Shown here: in pieces, positions 26,835-35,753 of the stretch
How the letters are laid out: each line of letters opens with the position of its first letter
Position numbering within the stretch: position 1 is the first letter of the stretch
Origin: Gammaproteobacteria bacterium
Lineage (GTDB): Bacteria > Pseudomonadota > Gammaproteobacteria > HK1
NCBI GenBank assembly: GCA_021773645.1
Contig: JAJFJU010000012.1
Location: 1-64,000, forward strand
DNA length: 64,000 nucleotides
Direction: 5' to 3'
Program-made: the position numbers and the translations under genes
Notes under the pieces: generated by a model
Seen by the model: only the letters and a program-made list of their open reading frames with translations
What the model was told of the DNA's origin: nothing
Database searches by the model: none

Positions 26835-27803
26835 CTAGCGAATGTGGTGCTGCTGGAAATAGTGTTGAGCCCCTTCGTGTAAGGGTGCGCTCAGCGTATC
26901 TTTTTCCATGGTGCTGGCATCCAGTTGTCTGAAGGCGGGATGCATTTTGCGCAGGCGCCGCAGATTAGAAAAAGTTGCAGCGACCAAGGCTTCTGCAGTA
27001 CCTGTGTTTATCTCAGACGAGGTGATTAGGGTTGCGCGTGTTCCAAAGCTATGGACGGCTCGGGAGGCTGGGCCGTAGGTGCCTTGTGGAATCTCTGTGG
27101 CCGTGAGCCATGGGTGGGCTTCAAGTAGGCCGTTGATAGCGGAACCGCTGACGTTGACCAGATGCGCATCGCAAAGCCGGAGTGTTTTCATTACCCCTCG
27201 ATCGGGGTGAGCGCGCACGTAAGTGGCGACCTGTATCTTTTTGTGGCACAGGGAGAGAGATTGCTGTCCGGCGGGCAGCTCTTCAGCCAGTGAGAAATTC
27301 TTTTTGTTCCAGCCGCGGGCGGTCATCAGCATATTCATAGTGGCGCGTTCCAGCGAACCAGAATTGCCAATATTTACCCGGCCATTACGGAGATCGTCGA
27401 GTTCTGTTATGCCGGTATCCCGCGTTGCCACCAAGGTGAGGCTGGTGGGATGAGCGGAAAATAGCGCACGAAGATTATCGAAATTGCCATCGGTATAGCG
27501 AAATGGGCCGCTTTGGTGCTGGGCATGAAACTGCCACTCGGATGAAACGATGGCGAACTCCAGTGCACCATCCCGAACTGCGCTGAGGTTGAATAAGGGG
27601 CCGGTGGTGGGTATTGCACGACACTTCAGGCCACTTTTTTGAAGGTTGACCAGTCGGCAGATGGCGCGGCCGAGGGCGTGGTTGGTACCGGCCGCATGGC
27701 CCGTACCGATAAGGATCTCTTCGGCTGCCGGAACAGCAATCGGGACGAAAAGTGCCAGTGTCAGAACCATGGCACGAAATAGGGGGATACGCATCCAAGT
27801 CAC
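26835..27803 (-). CDS. TAXI-family TRAP solute-binding protein, divergent copy
   Basis: A 322-residue periplasmic protein with a signal peptide ending near VPAAEE. It is paralogous to the next upstream gene over its whole length (shared blocks LRALFSAH, RVNIGNSGS and LSAPLHEGAQHYFQQ). The family ligand motif TGG-x2-G-x-YY-P is changed here to GTGHAAGTNHALG, so the aromatic pair is lost. It lies 31 bases before the permease gene. It may bind a different ligand or none, acting as a regulator; both are inferences. Confidence 0.88.
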   Translation of the reverse strand: MTWMRIPLFRAMVLTLALFVPIAVPAAEEILIGTGHAAGTNHALGRAICRLVNLQKSGLKCRAIPTTGPLFNLSAVRDGALEFAIVSSEWQFHAQHQSGPFRYTDGNFDNLRALFSAHPTSLTLVATRDTGITELDDLRNGRVNIGNSGSLERATMNMLMTARGWNKKNFSLAEELPAGQQSLSLCHKKIQVATYVRAHPDRGVMKTLRLCDAHLVNVSGSAINGLLEAHPWLTATEIPQGTYGPASRAVHSFGTRATLITSSEINTGTAEALVAATFSNLRRLRKMHPAFRQLDASTMEKDTLSAPLHEGAQHYFQQHHIR

Positions 27804-27894
27804 TCCTTGTATCGCTATTGCGGAAGGAGGAAATCAGTGGTCCGGGAGACAGCCGTAGCGGCGTTTCTCCCGGACCAGCTGAATGCAGGTTTAC

Positions 27895-28863
27895 TTACAT
27901 CAAACCTGCTTCACGGTAGTACTTGGCGGCACCGTCGTGCAGCGGTGCGGATAGGCCATCCTTAATCATCTGCTTTTTATTCAGATTAGCGAAAGCCGGA
28001 TGGAGTTTGCGGAAGCTGTCAAAGTTCTCGAAGACCCCCTTGACGATGTGATAGACCGTATTGCTCGAGGTCTTGGTGGAGCTAACGAAGGTTGCGCCCA
28101 CACCGAAGGTCTTGGTGTCGTTGGGAGAACCTCGATACATGCCACCCGGAATGACTGCCGAGCGGTAGTAGTCGTTGTCTGCCACCAGTTTGTCGATGGC
28201 GGCGCCACTGACTTCAACCATGACGCTATCGCAGGAGGTGGTGGCCTCCTTGATGGAGCCACTGGGGTGACCGACGGTAAAGACCATGGCATCGATCTTG
28301 TTGTCGCACAGGGCCTTGGATTGTTCCGCAGATTTCAGTTCAGAGGCCAAGGCGAAGGTAGATTTGCTCCAGCCCAGTGCCTTCATGACCACTTCCATGG
28401 TGCCACGCTGACCGGAACCTGGGTTGCCGATGTTGACCCGTTTTCCCTTGAGATCCATGAAGTTTTTGATCCCCGAGTCAGCACGCGCGACCACGGTGAA
28501 GGGTTCTGCATGAACCGAGAAGACGGCACGCAGACCCTTGAATGCGCCCTTGTCCTTAAACTTGCTGGTGCCGTGATAGGCGTGATACTGCCAGTCGGAT
28601 TGGGCGACGCCCATGTCGAGCTCACCGGCGCGGATGGTGTTGAGGTTATATACGGAGCCGCCGGTGCTTTCTACGGTACAGCGCACACCATGTGCCTTGC
28701 GGCCCTTGTTGACCAGTCGGCAGATGGAGCCGCCGGTGGGGTAGTAGACGCCGGTAACGCCACCGGTGCCGATAGTGACAAAAGTCTGTCCTGCTAGCGC
28801 TGCTGGTATACCCACCAGCATGCCTAACAGTACGGTTGCGAGCGTTTTCATTGCAGTTTTCAT
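27895..28863 (-). CDS. TAXI-family TRAP solute-binding protein
   Basis: A 322-residue periplasmic binding protein. The signal peptide ends near PAALAG. The canonical ligand motif is intact: TGGVTGVYYPTGGSIC. Other TAXI marks are ESTGGSVYNLN and KRVNIGNPGSGQRGTME. TAXI proteins studied so far have been linked to glutamate or 2-oxoglutarate-like ligands, but family specificity is broad. I chose the ATG at 28863, which has AAGGAG eight bases upstream, over the GTG at 28872. It is first in the TRAP operon and divergent from the glutamate dehydrogenase gene. Confidence 0.92.
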   Translation of the reverse strand: MKTAMKTLATVLLGMLVGIPAALAGQTFVTIGTGGVTGVYYPTGGSICRLVNKGRKAHGVRCTVESTGGSVYNLNTIRAGELDMGVAQSDWQYHAYHGTSKFKDKGAFKGLRAVFSVHAEPFTVVARADSGIKNFMDLKGKRVNIGNPGSGQRGTMEVVMKALGWSKSTFALASELKSAEQSKALCDNKIDAMVFTVGHPSGSIKEATTSCDSVMVEVSGAAIDKLVADNDYYRSAVIPGGMYRGSPNDTKTFGVGATFVSSTKTSSNTVYHIVKGVFENFDSFRKLHPAFANLNKKQMIKDGLSAPLHDGAAKYYREAGLM

Positions 28864-29277
28864 CGTACCCACTCCTTCCTTGAGGACTCGAACGGCAATA
28901 ACATCACCAATTTAAAGGCCGATGCATCCCGCTTAGACATCTGAACTGGCGACGTTATCACCGCCCGAGTCCTTTGCGATTTAATTTTTATTTAGATAGA
29001 AATACAACCTTTAACATCATCAGGGAATCATGAACAGAAACGTATGGAACCAGAACGAGATACGGCTAAAAAATCGGCCATTCCTCCCCAGGACCTCCTC
29101 CGCGAAGTACTCAGATCTCACCCCGCTTCCCCCATTCATAGAGCATCGGACCATGATTTACAAATCTGGTTCCTCACTTGAAGGGCCGGATCAATAAGAT
29201 GCATTTCGTCTGGGTGTTGTCGCGGGTGGCTGCTACACTCGTTCGCGACAACAAGCCAAACTTCTGAGGAGACGACG
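28864..29277. other. Divergent promoter region between TRAP operon and glutamate dehydrogenase
   Basis: This 414-base gap holds no gene. The half near the transporter is AT-rich around 28980-29020, with TTTAATTTTTATTTAG. The half near the dehydrogenase carries a long inverted repeat and a likely -10 box, listed separately. Promoters for both directions must lie here. Confidence 0.6.
29215..29253 (+). promoter_or_regulatory. Inverted repeat around a -10 box before NAD-glutamate dehydrogenase
   Basis: A perfect 10-bp inverted repeat TGTTGTCGCG-N19-CGCGACAACA is centred 44 bases before the start codon. A TACACT -10-like hexamer (29234-29239) lies inside the spacer. The layout suggests an operator that would cover the promoter, or a leader hairpin if transcription begins earlier. 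Confidence 0.5.
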
Positions 29278-32200
29278 ATGTCGACGGCAATGGATGAGCT
29301 GACCCTTGAGCTGGTAGAAAAGGTGGTCGCCATTGCGCGGCGCAAGGTGCCCAAGGAGGAGGTTGGCAACGTCGAGTGCTTTATTCGCCAGTATTATCAC
29401 GGCGTGGCGGGAGAGGATCTGGCCGAGCGTGACCCGCAGAATCTCTATGGCACCGCGCTGGCGCACTGGAGCTTTGCGCGTAAGAGAGCCCCTAGTGAAT
29501 CCCGCTTTCAGGTCTACAACCCACGGCAAGAGCAGCACGGTTGGACTTCCACCCATACCATTATCGAGACGGTCTGTGAAAACATGCCGTTTATCGTCGA
29601 TTCCGTGCGCATGGGGCTTAATCGCCTCGGCCTGACCAATCATTTGGTGATCCATCCGGTGATGTCTTTTCGCCGGGATAAGTCGGGATTGTTATTAGAG
29701 GTGATGGCTGATGGTACGGAAGAAAAAGGTGTTGCCACCGAGGCCCTGATGCATGTGGAGGTGGACCGTCAAACCGAGTCCAAGGTGCTTAAGGCCATCG
29801 AGAGCGAGATCAAGCGTGTACTCGCTGATGTGCGGGCTGCGGTGGAGGATTGGTCCAAGGTCCGGGCCCATTTGCGTGATGCCCTGACGGAACTGACGGA
29901 TCATCCGCCACCCATCGATGCCAAGGAACTGACGGAGGCACGGGCCTTTCTGGAATGGATGGAGGATAACCACTTTACTTTCCTCGGTTATCGGGAATAC
30001 GAGTTGCTGGAGGAGAAGGGGGAGGATGTATTGCGCTGGGGTCCGGGGCCTGGGCTTGGGGTGATGCGTGGAGGCGGTGTGGGTTCTGTTTCCAAGTCTT
30101 TTGCGGCCTTACCTCCTGAAGTACGCAAGCTGGCCCGCAAATCCGAGTTATTGATTATCACCAAGGCCAACCACGAGTCCACGGTGCATCGCCCCGGTTT
30201 CATGGATTATGTGGGGGTCAAGCGGCTGGATAAGAAGGGTCGGGTGATTGGCGAACGCCGTTTCGTCGGGCTCTATACCTCCAGCGCCTATCAAAGTCGT
30301 CCAGCGGATATTCCTCTGCTGCGTCACAAGGTAACTCAGGCGGTGGAAGGCGCGGGCTTTCCCAGGAACAGTCATACTGGCAAGGCGCTGATGCACATCC
30401 TGGATACCTTTCCTCGGGATGAGCTGTTCCATATCCCGGGCAAGGAGCTGTTGCAGACGGCGCTGGGAATTCTGCATTTGCAGGAGCGTCAGCGCATCCG
30501 CCTATTTGTCCATAAGGATGTCTATGGGCGTTTCTTCTCGTGCATCATTTTCGTGCCACGGGATCGCTTCAATACCGCTATCCGCAAGCGCATCCAGGCG
30601 ATTCTGGAACAGTCATTGCAGGGCAAGAGCTACGATTTCTCGGTGCAGCTCTCGGCCTCGGTACTGGCGCGATTGTATTTCATGATTCGCGTGCCCCAAG
30701 GCAGCATGCGCGAGTATGACGTCAAGCGTATTGAGGCGCGCCTGATAGAAGTAACACGGGTGTGGAAGGATGATTTTCATGCTGCAGTGCTCGAGCACTG
30801 TGGTGAAGAGCGGGGTACCCGCCTGTATCGCTGTTATGGCGATGCATTCCGGGCCGATTATCAGGAGAGCTATAGCCCTCAAGTCGCTGTGTCCGATGTG
30901 GAGAAGATGGAGGCACTGGGGACGCATCGCGGACTATGCTGCATGAGCCTCTATCGTCCCTTGGAAACCCTCGATGGAATGTTGCGTTTTAAGCTCTTCC
31001 AGGCGGGCCAGCCGATTCCATTGTCCGATGCCCTGCCGATGCTTGAGCACATGGGTTTGAGGGTCATGGAGGAGCACCCCAGCACCGTTAGGCCGCTGGA
31101 GGGAGAAGCCATCTGGGTTCATGACTTTGTGATGGAATATTGTGGTCATAATGAGCTGAATTTGGAGCAGGTGCGGGAACCGTTTCAGGAAGGTTTCGAG
31201 CGTATCTGGCACGGGGAAGTGGAAAGCGATGGGCTTAATCGCCTCATTCTCGGGGGTGGGTTGAGTTGGCGAGAGGTCGTTTTGTTGCGGGCCTACTGCA
31301 AGTATTTGCGCCAGATTGGCGTCACTTTTAGTCAGAGTTATATAGAGCAGGCGCTGTCGGCCAACGGGGCGATCACCGCGTTGCTGGTGCGGCTGTTTCA
31401 CGCGCGCTTTGACCCGGACGCCCGCGAGGGTGCTGCCGAGGCCTCAGCTCAGACTGGGATGGAGATCGAGGAGGCACTGGATCGGGTATCCAATCTTGAT
31501 GAAGATCGTATTTTGCGTTGCTTCCTGGGACTCATCCGCGCCACCTTGCGGACCGACTACTATCAGCTGACGGAGGCCGGTGAACCGCGGCCTTCGCTTT
31601 CCTTCAAATATAACCCGGCGCTGGTTCCACAGTTGCCCGAGCCGAAACCACAATACGAGATCTTCGTCTACTCGCCCCGGGTGGAAGGGGTACATCTGCG
31701 CGGCGGCAAGATTGCCCGTGGTGGTATCCGCTGGTCAGATCGGCGCGAGGATTTTCGCACCGAGGTGCTGGGCCTGGTGAAGGCGCAGATGGTGAAGAAT
31801 GCAGTCATCGTTCCGGTGGGTGCCAAGGGTGGGTTCGTGCCCAAGATGATGCCTGTGGGGGCCGATCGCGAGACGGTACTGGAAGAGGGTATTGCCTGTT
31901 ACCAGATCTTCATGCGCGGCTTGTTGGCGATCACCGATAACATCGTGGATGGGGAGGTGGTACCGCCGGCACGCACCATTCGCTATGACGAGGATGATCC
32001 TTATTTTGTGGTGGCGGCGGATAAAGGGACGGCGAGTTTTTCCGATATTGCCAACAGTATTTCCCTGGAGCAGGGCTTCTGGCTGGGAGATGCTTTCGCC
32101 TCGGGTGGCTCGGTGGGATACGACCACAAGGGCATGGGGATCACCGCTCGCGGGGCCTGGGAGTCGGTTAAACGCCACTTCCGGGAAATGGGGGTGGATA

Positions 32201-34161
32201 CCCAGAGCACTGACTTCAGTGTGGTGGGTATCGGCGATATGGCTGGGGATGTCTTCGGCAACGGCATGTTGCGCTCGCCGCACATCAAGTTGGTAGCCGC
32301 CTTTAACCACCTGAGTGTTTTCCTTGACCCGGATCCGGACCCGCAACGCGCTTTTGCCGAGCGCGAACGCCTGTTTAATCTGCCTCGTTCCGGTTGGGAT
32401 GATTACAAGGCCTCGCTGATTTCGCGTGGTGGCGGCATTTTCCCCCGCTCCGCCAAGTCCATCAAGCTTTCCCCCGAGGTGCGGCAGGTGTTGGACATAG
32501 AGGAGACGAGCCTCACTCCCAACGCTTTAGTCCGGGAGATCCTAAAAGCCCCGGTGGATTTGTTATGGAATGGCGGTATTGGCACCTACGTTAAGGCCAG
32601 CAGTGAGAACGATGCCGAGGTGGGTGATCGCGCCAACGATAGTGTTCGGGTGGACGGCAAGGATTTGCGTGCCCAGGTAGTGGGTGAGGGCGGCAATCTG
32701 GGGTTTACTCAGCGTGGGCGCATTGAGTTTGCCCTGGCTGGTGGACGGATTATCACCGATTCCATCGATAACTCTGCCGGAGTAGATTGCTCGGATCATG
32801 AGGTCAATATCAAGATTCTGCTGAACGCCATTGTGGCCAAGGGGGAGTTGACTGAAAAGCAGCGCAACCGATTGTTAGCGGAGATGACTGATGAGGTCGG
32901 AATTTTGGTGCTGCGGCATAATTATTTGCAGAATCAGGCGTTGGGGATTGCCACCGAGCAGGCGCTGCCCATGGCGGATGTGCATTTGCGCTTGATGCAA
33001 TGGCTGGAGCGCGAGGGTGGTTTGCGGCGTGATCTCGAATTTCTGCCCGGGCGCGAGGAGTTGGCGGACCGGGCGGTTAAGGGTGCGGGTTTGAGTCCAC
33101 CGGAGTTGTCGGTGATCTTTGCCTACTACAAGAATATTCTGTCCGCTGCGCTGTTGCAGTCAAATCTGCCGGAGGACCCCTTCTTCTTTCGCGAGCTTGA
33201 ATATTATTTCCCCGAACCGCTGCGGGAGCGCTATCGCAAAGAGATGCCCGCACATCGTCTGTGGCGCGAGATTATTTGCACTGTGGTGGCCAACGGCATG
33301 GTCAATCGTGCCGGTATGACCTTTGCGTTTCGCCTAGGTGAGGAGACCGGGGCCGCACCGCCCGATATTGCCCGGGCCTTCATGGCAGCGCGTGAGATTT
33401 TCGGTATGCGGGACTTCTGGAGTGCGGTGGATGGACTGGATAACAAGGTTCCTGCCGAGGTGCAGAAGCGATTGCTGCTGGAGGGGCGGAAATTGGTAGA
33501 GCGCGGCGCACGTTGGCTGCTTAGAAACCGTCCTACGCCCCTGGATGTCGCTGCCAGCATCGCTTGTTTCTCGCCAGGAGCCCAAGTGTTGGAAGAGCAG
33601 CTGGAGACGCTGGTTCCAGGTCTGCTAGAGGGCGAGCCGTGGGAATCCCTGGGACACCACGATATTCTCAAAGGGCTGCTTGCACGCGTGGCGGGTTTTG
33701 ACCATTTGTTCAGTGCGCTGGGGATCGTTGAGGTTGCCAATGGGGGGGATCGCAGTGTGGAAGAGGTGGCCAAACTGCACTTTCAGTTAGGCGCCAAGCT
33801 GCAGCTCGACTGGCTGCGCGAGGGCATCGTTGCCTTGCCTCGGGATAATCGTTGGCAGGCCTTGGCGCGGGCTGCCCTGCACGATGAGCACTACGCGCAA
33901 CACAGTGCCCTGACCGCCAGTGTCTTGGCGATGCCCGGAAAGACCCTTGCACCGAAGGTCCGTATTGAACGTTGGTTGGATGCTAATGGTCATACCGCGG
34001 GTCGTTATCAGCAGGTGGTGGTGGATTTGATGCAGGGGTCCGAGCCGGATTTCTCTATGTTGTCCGTGGCCATGGGTGAGTTGAGAAACTTGCGCCACTG
34101 TAGTGGTGGGACGCAGGTGATGGCAGCCACAACGCGGCGGCGGAAGAAGGCCGCGAATTAG
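29278..34161 (+). CDS. gdhB: NAD-specific glutamate dehydrogenase, large (GDH-180) type
   Basis: A 1627-residue enzyme of the large bacterial NAD-GDH class, which deaminates glutamate to 2-oxoglutarate and is mainly catabolic. The long N-terminal part (about 1-700) holds ACT-like regulatory regions. The catalytic block carries VPVGAKGGFVPKMM near 850, with the substrate-binding lysines. The NAD-binding region has VVGIGDMAGDVFGNG near 982. Length is normal for the family. The start has GAGGAG nine bases upstream. It is divergent from a TRAP-TAXI transporter, which suggests joint use of imported glutamate or a related compound. Confidence 0.95.
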   Translation: MSTAMDELTLELVEKVVAIARRKVPKEEVGNVECFIRQYYHGVAGEDLAERDPQNLYGTALAHWSFARKRAPSESRFQVYNPRQEQHGWTSTHTIIETVCENMPFIVDSVRMGLNRLGLTNHLVIHPVMSFRRDKSGLLLEVMADGTEEKGVATEALMHVEVDRQTESKVLKAIESEIKRVLADVRAAVEDWSKVRAHLRDALTELTDHPPPIDAKELTEARAFLEWMEDNHFTFLGYREYELLEEKGEDVLRWGPGPGLGVMRGGGVGSVSKSFAALPPEVRKLARKSELLIITKANHESTVHRPGFMDYVGVKRLDKKGRVIGERRFVGLYTSSAYQSRPADIPLLRHKVTQAVEGAGFPRNSHTGKALMHILDTFPRDELFHIPGKELLQTALGILHLQERQRIRLFVHKDVYGRFFSCIIFVPRDRFNTAIRKRIQAILEQSLQGKSYDFSVQLSASVLARLYFMIRVPQGSMREYDVKRIEARLIEVTRVWKDDFHAAVLEHCGEERGTRLYRCYGDAFRADYQESYSPQVAVSDVEKMEALGTHRGLCCMSLYRPLETLDGMLRFKLFQAGQPIPLSDALPMLEHMGLRVMEEHPSTVRPLEGEAIWVHDFVMEYCGHNELNLEQVREPFQEGFERIWHGEVESDGLNRLILGGGLSWREVVLLRAYCKYLRQIGVTFSQSYIEQALSANGAITALLVRLFHARFDPDAREGAAEASAQTGMEIEEALDRVSNLDEDRILRCFLGLIRATLRTDYYQLTEAGEPRPSLSFKYNPALVPQLPEPKPQYEIFVYSPRVEGVHLRGGKIARGGIRWSDRREDFRTEVLGLVKAQMVKNAVIVPVGAKGGFVPKMMPVGADRETVLEEGIACYQIFMRGLLAITDNIVDGEVVPPARTIRYDEDDPYFVVAADKGTASFSDIANSISLEQGFWLGDAFASGGSVGYDHKGMGITARGAWESVKRHFREMGVDTQSTDFSVVGIGDMAGDVFGNGMLRSPHIKLVAAFNHLSVFLDPDPDPQRAFAERERLFNLPRSGWDDYKASLISRGGGIFPRSAKSIKLSPEVRQVLDIEETSLTPNALVREILKAPVDLLWNGGIGTYVKASSENDAEVGDRANDSVRVDGKDLRAQVVGEGGNLGFTQRGRIEFALAGGRIITDSIDNSAGVDCSDHEVNIKILLNAIVAKGELTEKQRNRLLAEMTDEVGILVLRHNYLQNQALGIATEQALPMADVHLRLMQWLEREGGLRRDLEFLPGREELADRAVKGAGLSPPELSVIFAYYKNILSAALLQSNLPEDPFFFRELEYYFPEPLRERYRKEMPAHRLWREIICTVVANGMVNRAGMTFAFRLGEETGAAPPDIARAFMAAREIFGMRDFWSAVDGLDNKVPAEVQKRLLLEGRKLVERGARWLLRNRPTPLDVAASIACFSPGAQVLEEQLETLVPGLLEGEPWESLGHHDILKGLLARVAGFDHLFSALGIVEVANGGDRSVEEVAKLHFQLGAKLQLDWLREGIVALPRDNRWQALARAALHDEHYAQHSALTASVLAMPGKTLAPKVRIERWLDANGHTAGRYQQVVVDLMQGSEPDFSMLSVAMGELRNLRHCSGGTQVMAATTRRRKKAAN

Positions 34162-34174
34162 TCGGGAGGATTGG

Positions 34175-34702
34175 CTACTTGACCGGTGCCAGCATGGCAT
34201 CGAGATTCAGGGCGTCGCAAAAGTCCATGAACTCGCCGCGTAGGGTAGCAATGGGATTGTCGGCTGGGATGCCAACGGTCATATGCAGAGAGAACATCGT
34301 CGTGCCGGTGTGGGGTGCCGGATAGATGCTGGTGTAGAGATCCTCGACGTTGATATTGCGCCCAGAGAAAAATTCCGCTATCTCGTGGACGATACCCGGA
34401 TGATCCATGGCCACGACCTCCACACCATAGGGCACGATTTGCCCAGTGCCGGTGCGGGCCTCAGTACGCCGGCTCTGGATGGTGAGTTCCAACTCCTCCC
34501 CAAGGCGTGGCAGTGATTGCTCAATCTTGGCGATGGCATTCCAGTTGCCGCTCAATAGCGAGATCATGGCAAATTCGCCGCCCAGCACCGTCATACGGCT
34601 GTCTTGAATACCGCAGCCACAATCCATCACGGCGGCAGAAAAGGCGTTGATGATGCCTGGATGATCCCGGCCAAGCACGGAAACAACGAGAAAGGTTTCC
34701 AT
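34175..34702 (-). CDS. gcvR: Glycine cleavage system transcriptional repressor-like protein
   Basis: A 175-residue protein with two ACT domains, METFLVVSVLGRDHPGIINA at the start and VEVVAMDHPGIVHEIAEFF at about 90-108. GcvR binds glycine through ACT domains and restrains GcvA at the gcv operon; it does not bind DNA itself. The ATG at 34702 is favoured because homologues start at the first ACT strand. The position divergent from dapA is the same as in E. coli, which supports the assignment. No gcv genes are in the window. Confidence 0.85.
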   Translation of the reverse strand: METFLVVSVLGRDHPGIINAFSAAVMDCGCGIQDSRMTVLGGEFAMISLLSGNWNAIAKIEQSLPRLGEELELTIQSRRTEARTGTGQIVPYGVEVVAMDHPGIVHEIAEFFSGRNINVEDLYTSIYPAPHTGTTMFSLHMTVGIPADNPIATLRGEFMDFCDALNLDAMLAPVK

Positions 34703-34877
34703 CTTTAAAGTGTTACCCGTTTTAGTGATTGAAGGGTGGCTTTTTACCCGCAAGCGAGACCGTTCAGGTTAGCACGCAGATAGGCCAATTTGCCAAGCGC
34801 CGAGCGCGCAAGTAGCATTCCCGCCTTGTTGGCGGACACGGGCTGTGCGCTATGTTTCCAGATTTTCGGGGGTTGTC

Positions 34878-35753
34878 ATGTTTAAAGGCAGTATGGTTGC
34901 GTTGGTAACGCCTATGGAGGCGGATGGCACGGTGGATCACGGTGCCCTGGAGCGCTTGGTGGAGTTTCATATTGAGGCGGGAACCGATGCAATTATTGCG
35001 GTCGGGACCACGGGCGAATCTGCCACCCTAGATGAGAGTGAACACTGTGCGGTGGTCGAGCGCATCATTAAGCGGGTAAAAGGTCGCATTCCGGTGATTG
35101 CCGGCACTGGCGCCAATTCCACGCGTGAGGCGTTGGCCCTGACCCGGCGGGCTGCAGAGCTGGGCGCGGATGGTTGTCTGTTGGTAACGCCCTACTACAA
35201 CAAGCCGACTCAGGAAGGTCTGTACCAGCATTACAAGACCATTGCCGAGGCGGTACAGATTCCCCAGATTCTCTATAACGTACCCGGGCGCACGGCTTGT
35301 GATTTGCTGCCAGAGACGGTGGAACGCCTCTCCAGTGTGGACAATATCGTGGCTATCAAGGAGGCCTCCGCAGAGGTGGTTGAGCGGGTGGCCGACATTG
35401 TGGCGCGTTGCGGTAAGGATTTTTCTGTGTTCAGTGGTGATGATGGCATGGCCTTGGATGCGATGCTGGCCGGTGCGCAAGGGGTGATTTCCGTGACCGC
35501 TAATATTGCGCCCGATTTAATGCACGAAATGTGTGCGCTGGCACTGGCAGGTGATGAGGCAGGTGCCCGCAAGGTGGACAAGCTATTAGCCGGTCTGCAC
35601 AGCGGGCTGTTTCTCGAATCCAATCCGATCCCTGCAAAGTGGTTATTGAGTGATATGGATATGATTCCATCGGGAATTCGGTTGCCCCTGACCCCCTTGG
35701 CCGCCGAATATCACGAGGCGTTACGGGGGGCATTGGCTCAGGCACGCGCATGA
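34878..35753 (+). CDS. dapA: 4-hydroxy-tetrahydrodipicolinate synthase
   Basis: A 291-residue TIM-barrel enzyme that condenses pyruvate with aspartate semialdehyde, the first lysine/diaminopimelate step. The active-site residues fall at the E. coli positions: T44, T45, Y133, R138 and Schiff-base K161 (in NIVAIKEAS). The ATG at 34878 gives the standard MFKGSMVALVTPM start, with GGGGG upstream. The stop overlaps the bamC start by four bases (ATGA), so the genes are coupled, as in E. coli. Confidence 0.97.
   Translation: MFKGSMVALVTPMEADGTVDHGALERLVEFHIEAGTDAIIAVGTTGESATLDESEHCAVVERIIKRVKGRIPVIAGTGANSTREALALTRRAAELGADGCLLVTPYYNKPTQEGLYQHYKTIAEAVQIPQILYNVPGRTACDLLPETVERLSSVDNIVAIKEASAEVVERVADIVARCGKDFSVFSGDDGMALDAMLAGAQGVISVTANIAPDLMHEMCALALAGDEAGARKVDKLLAGLHSGLFLESNPIPAKWLLSDMDMIPSGIRLPLTPLAAEYHEALRGALAQARA

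Noticed and set aside
28000-28797. A 265-codon open frame antisense to the TAXI gene
   Set aside because: It mirrors the coding frame of a well-supported binding protein and shows no domain or ribosome site.
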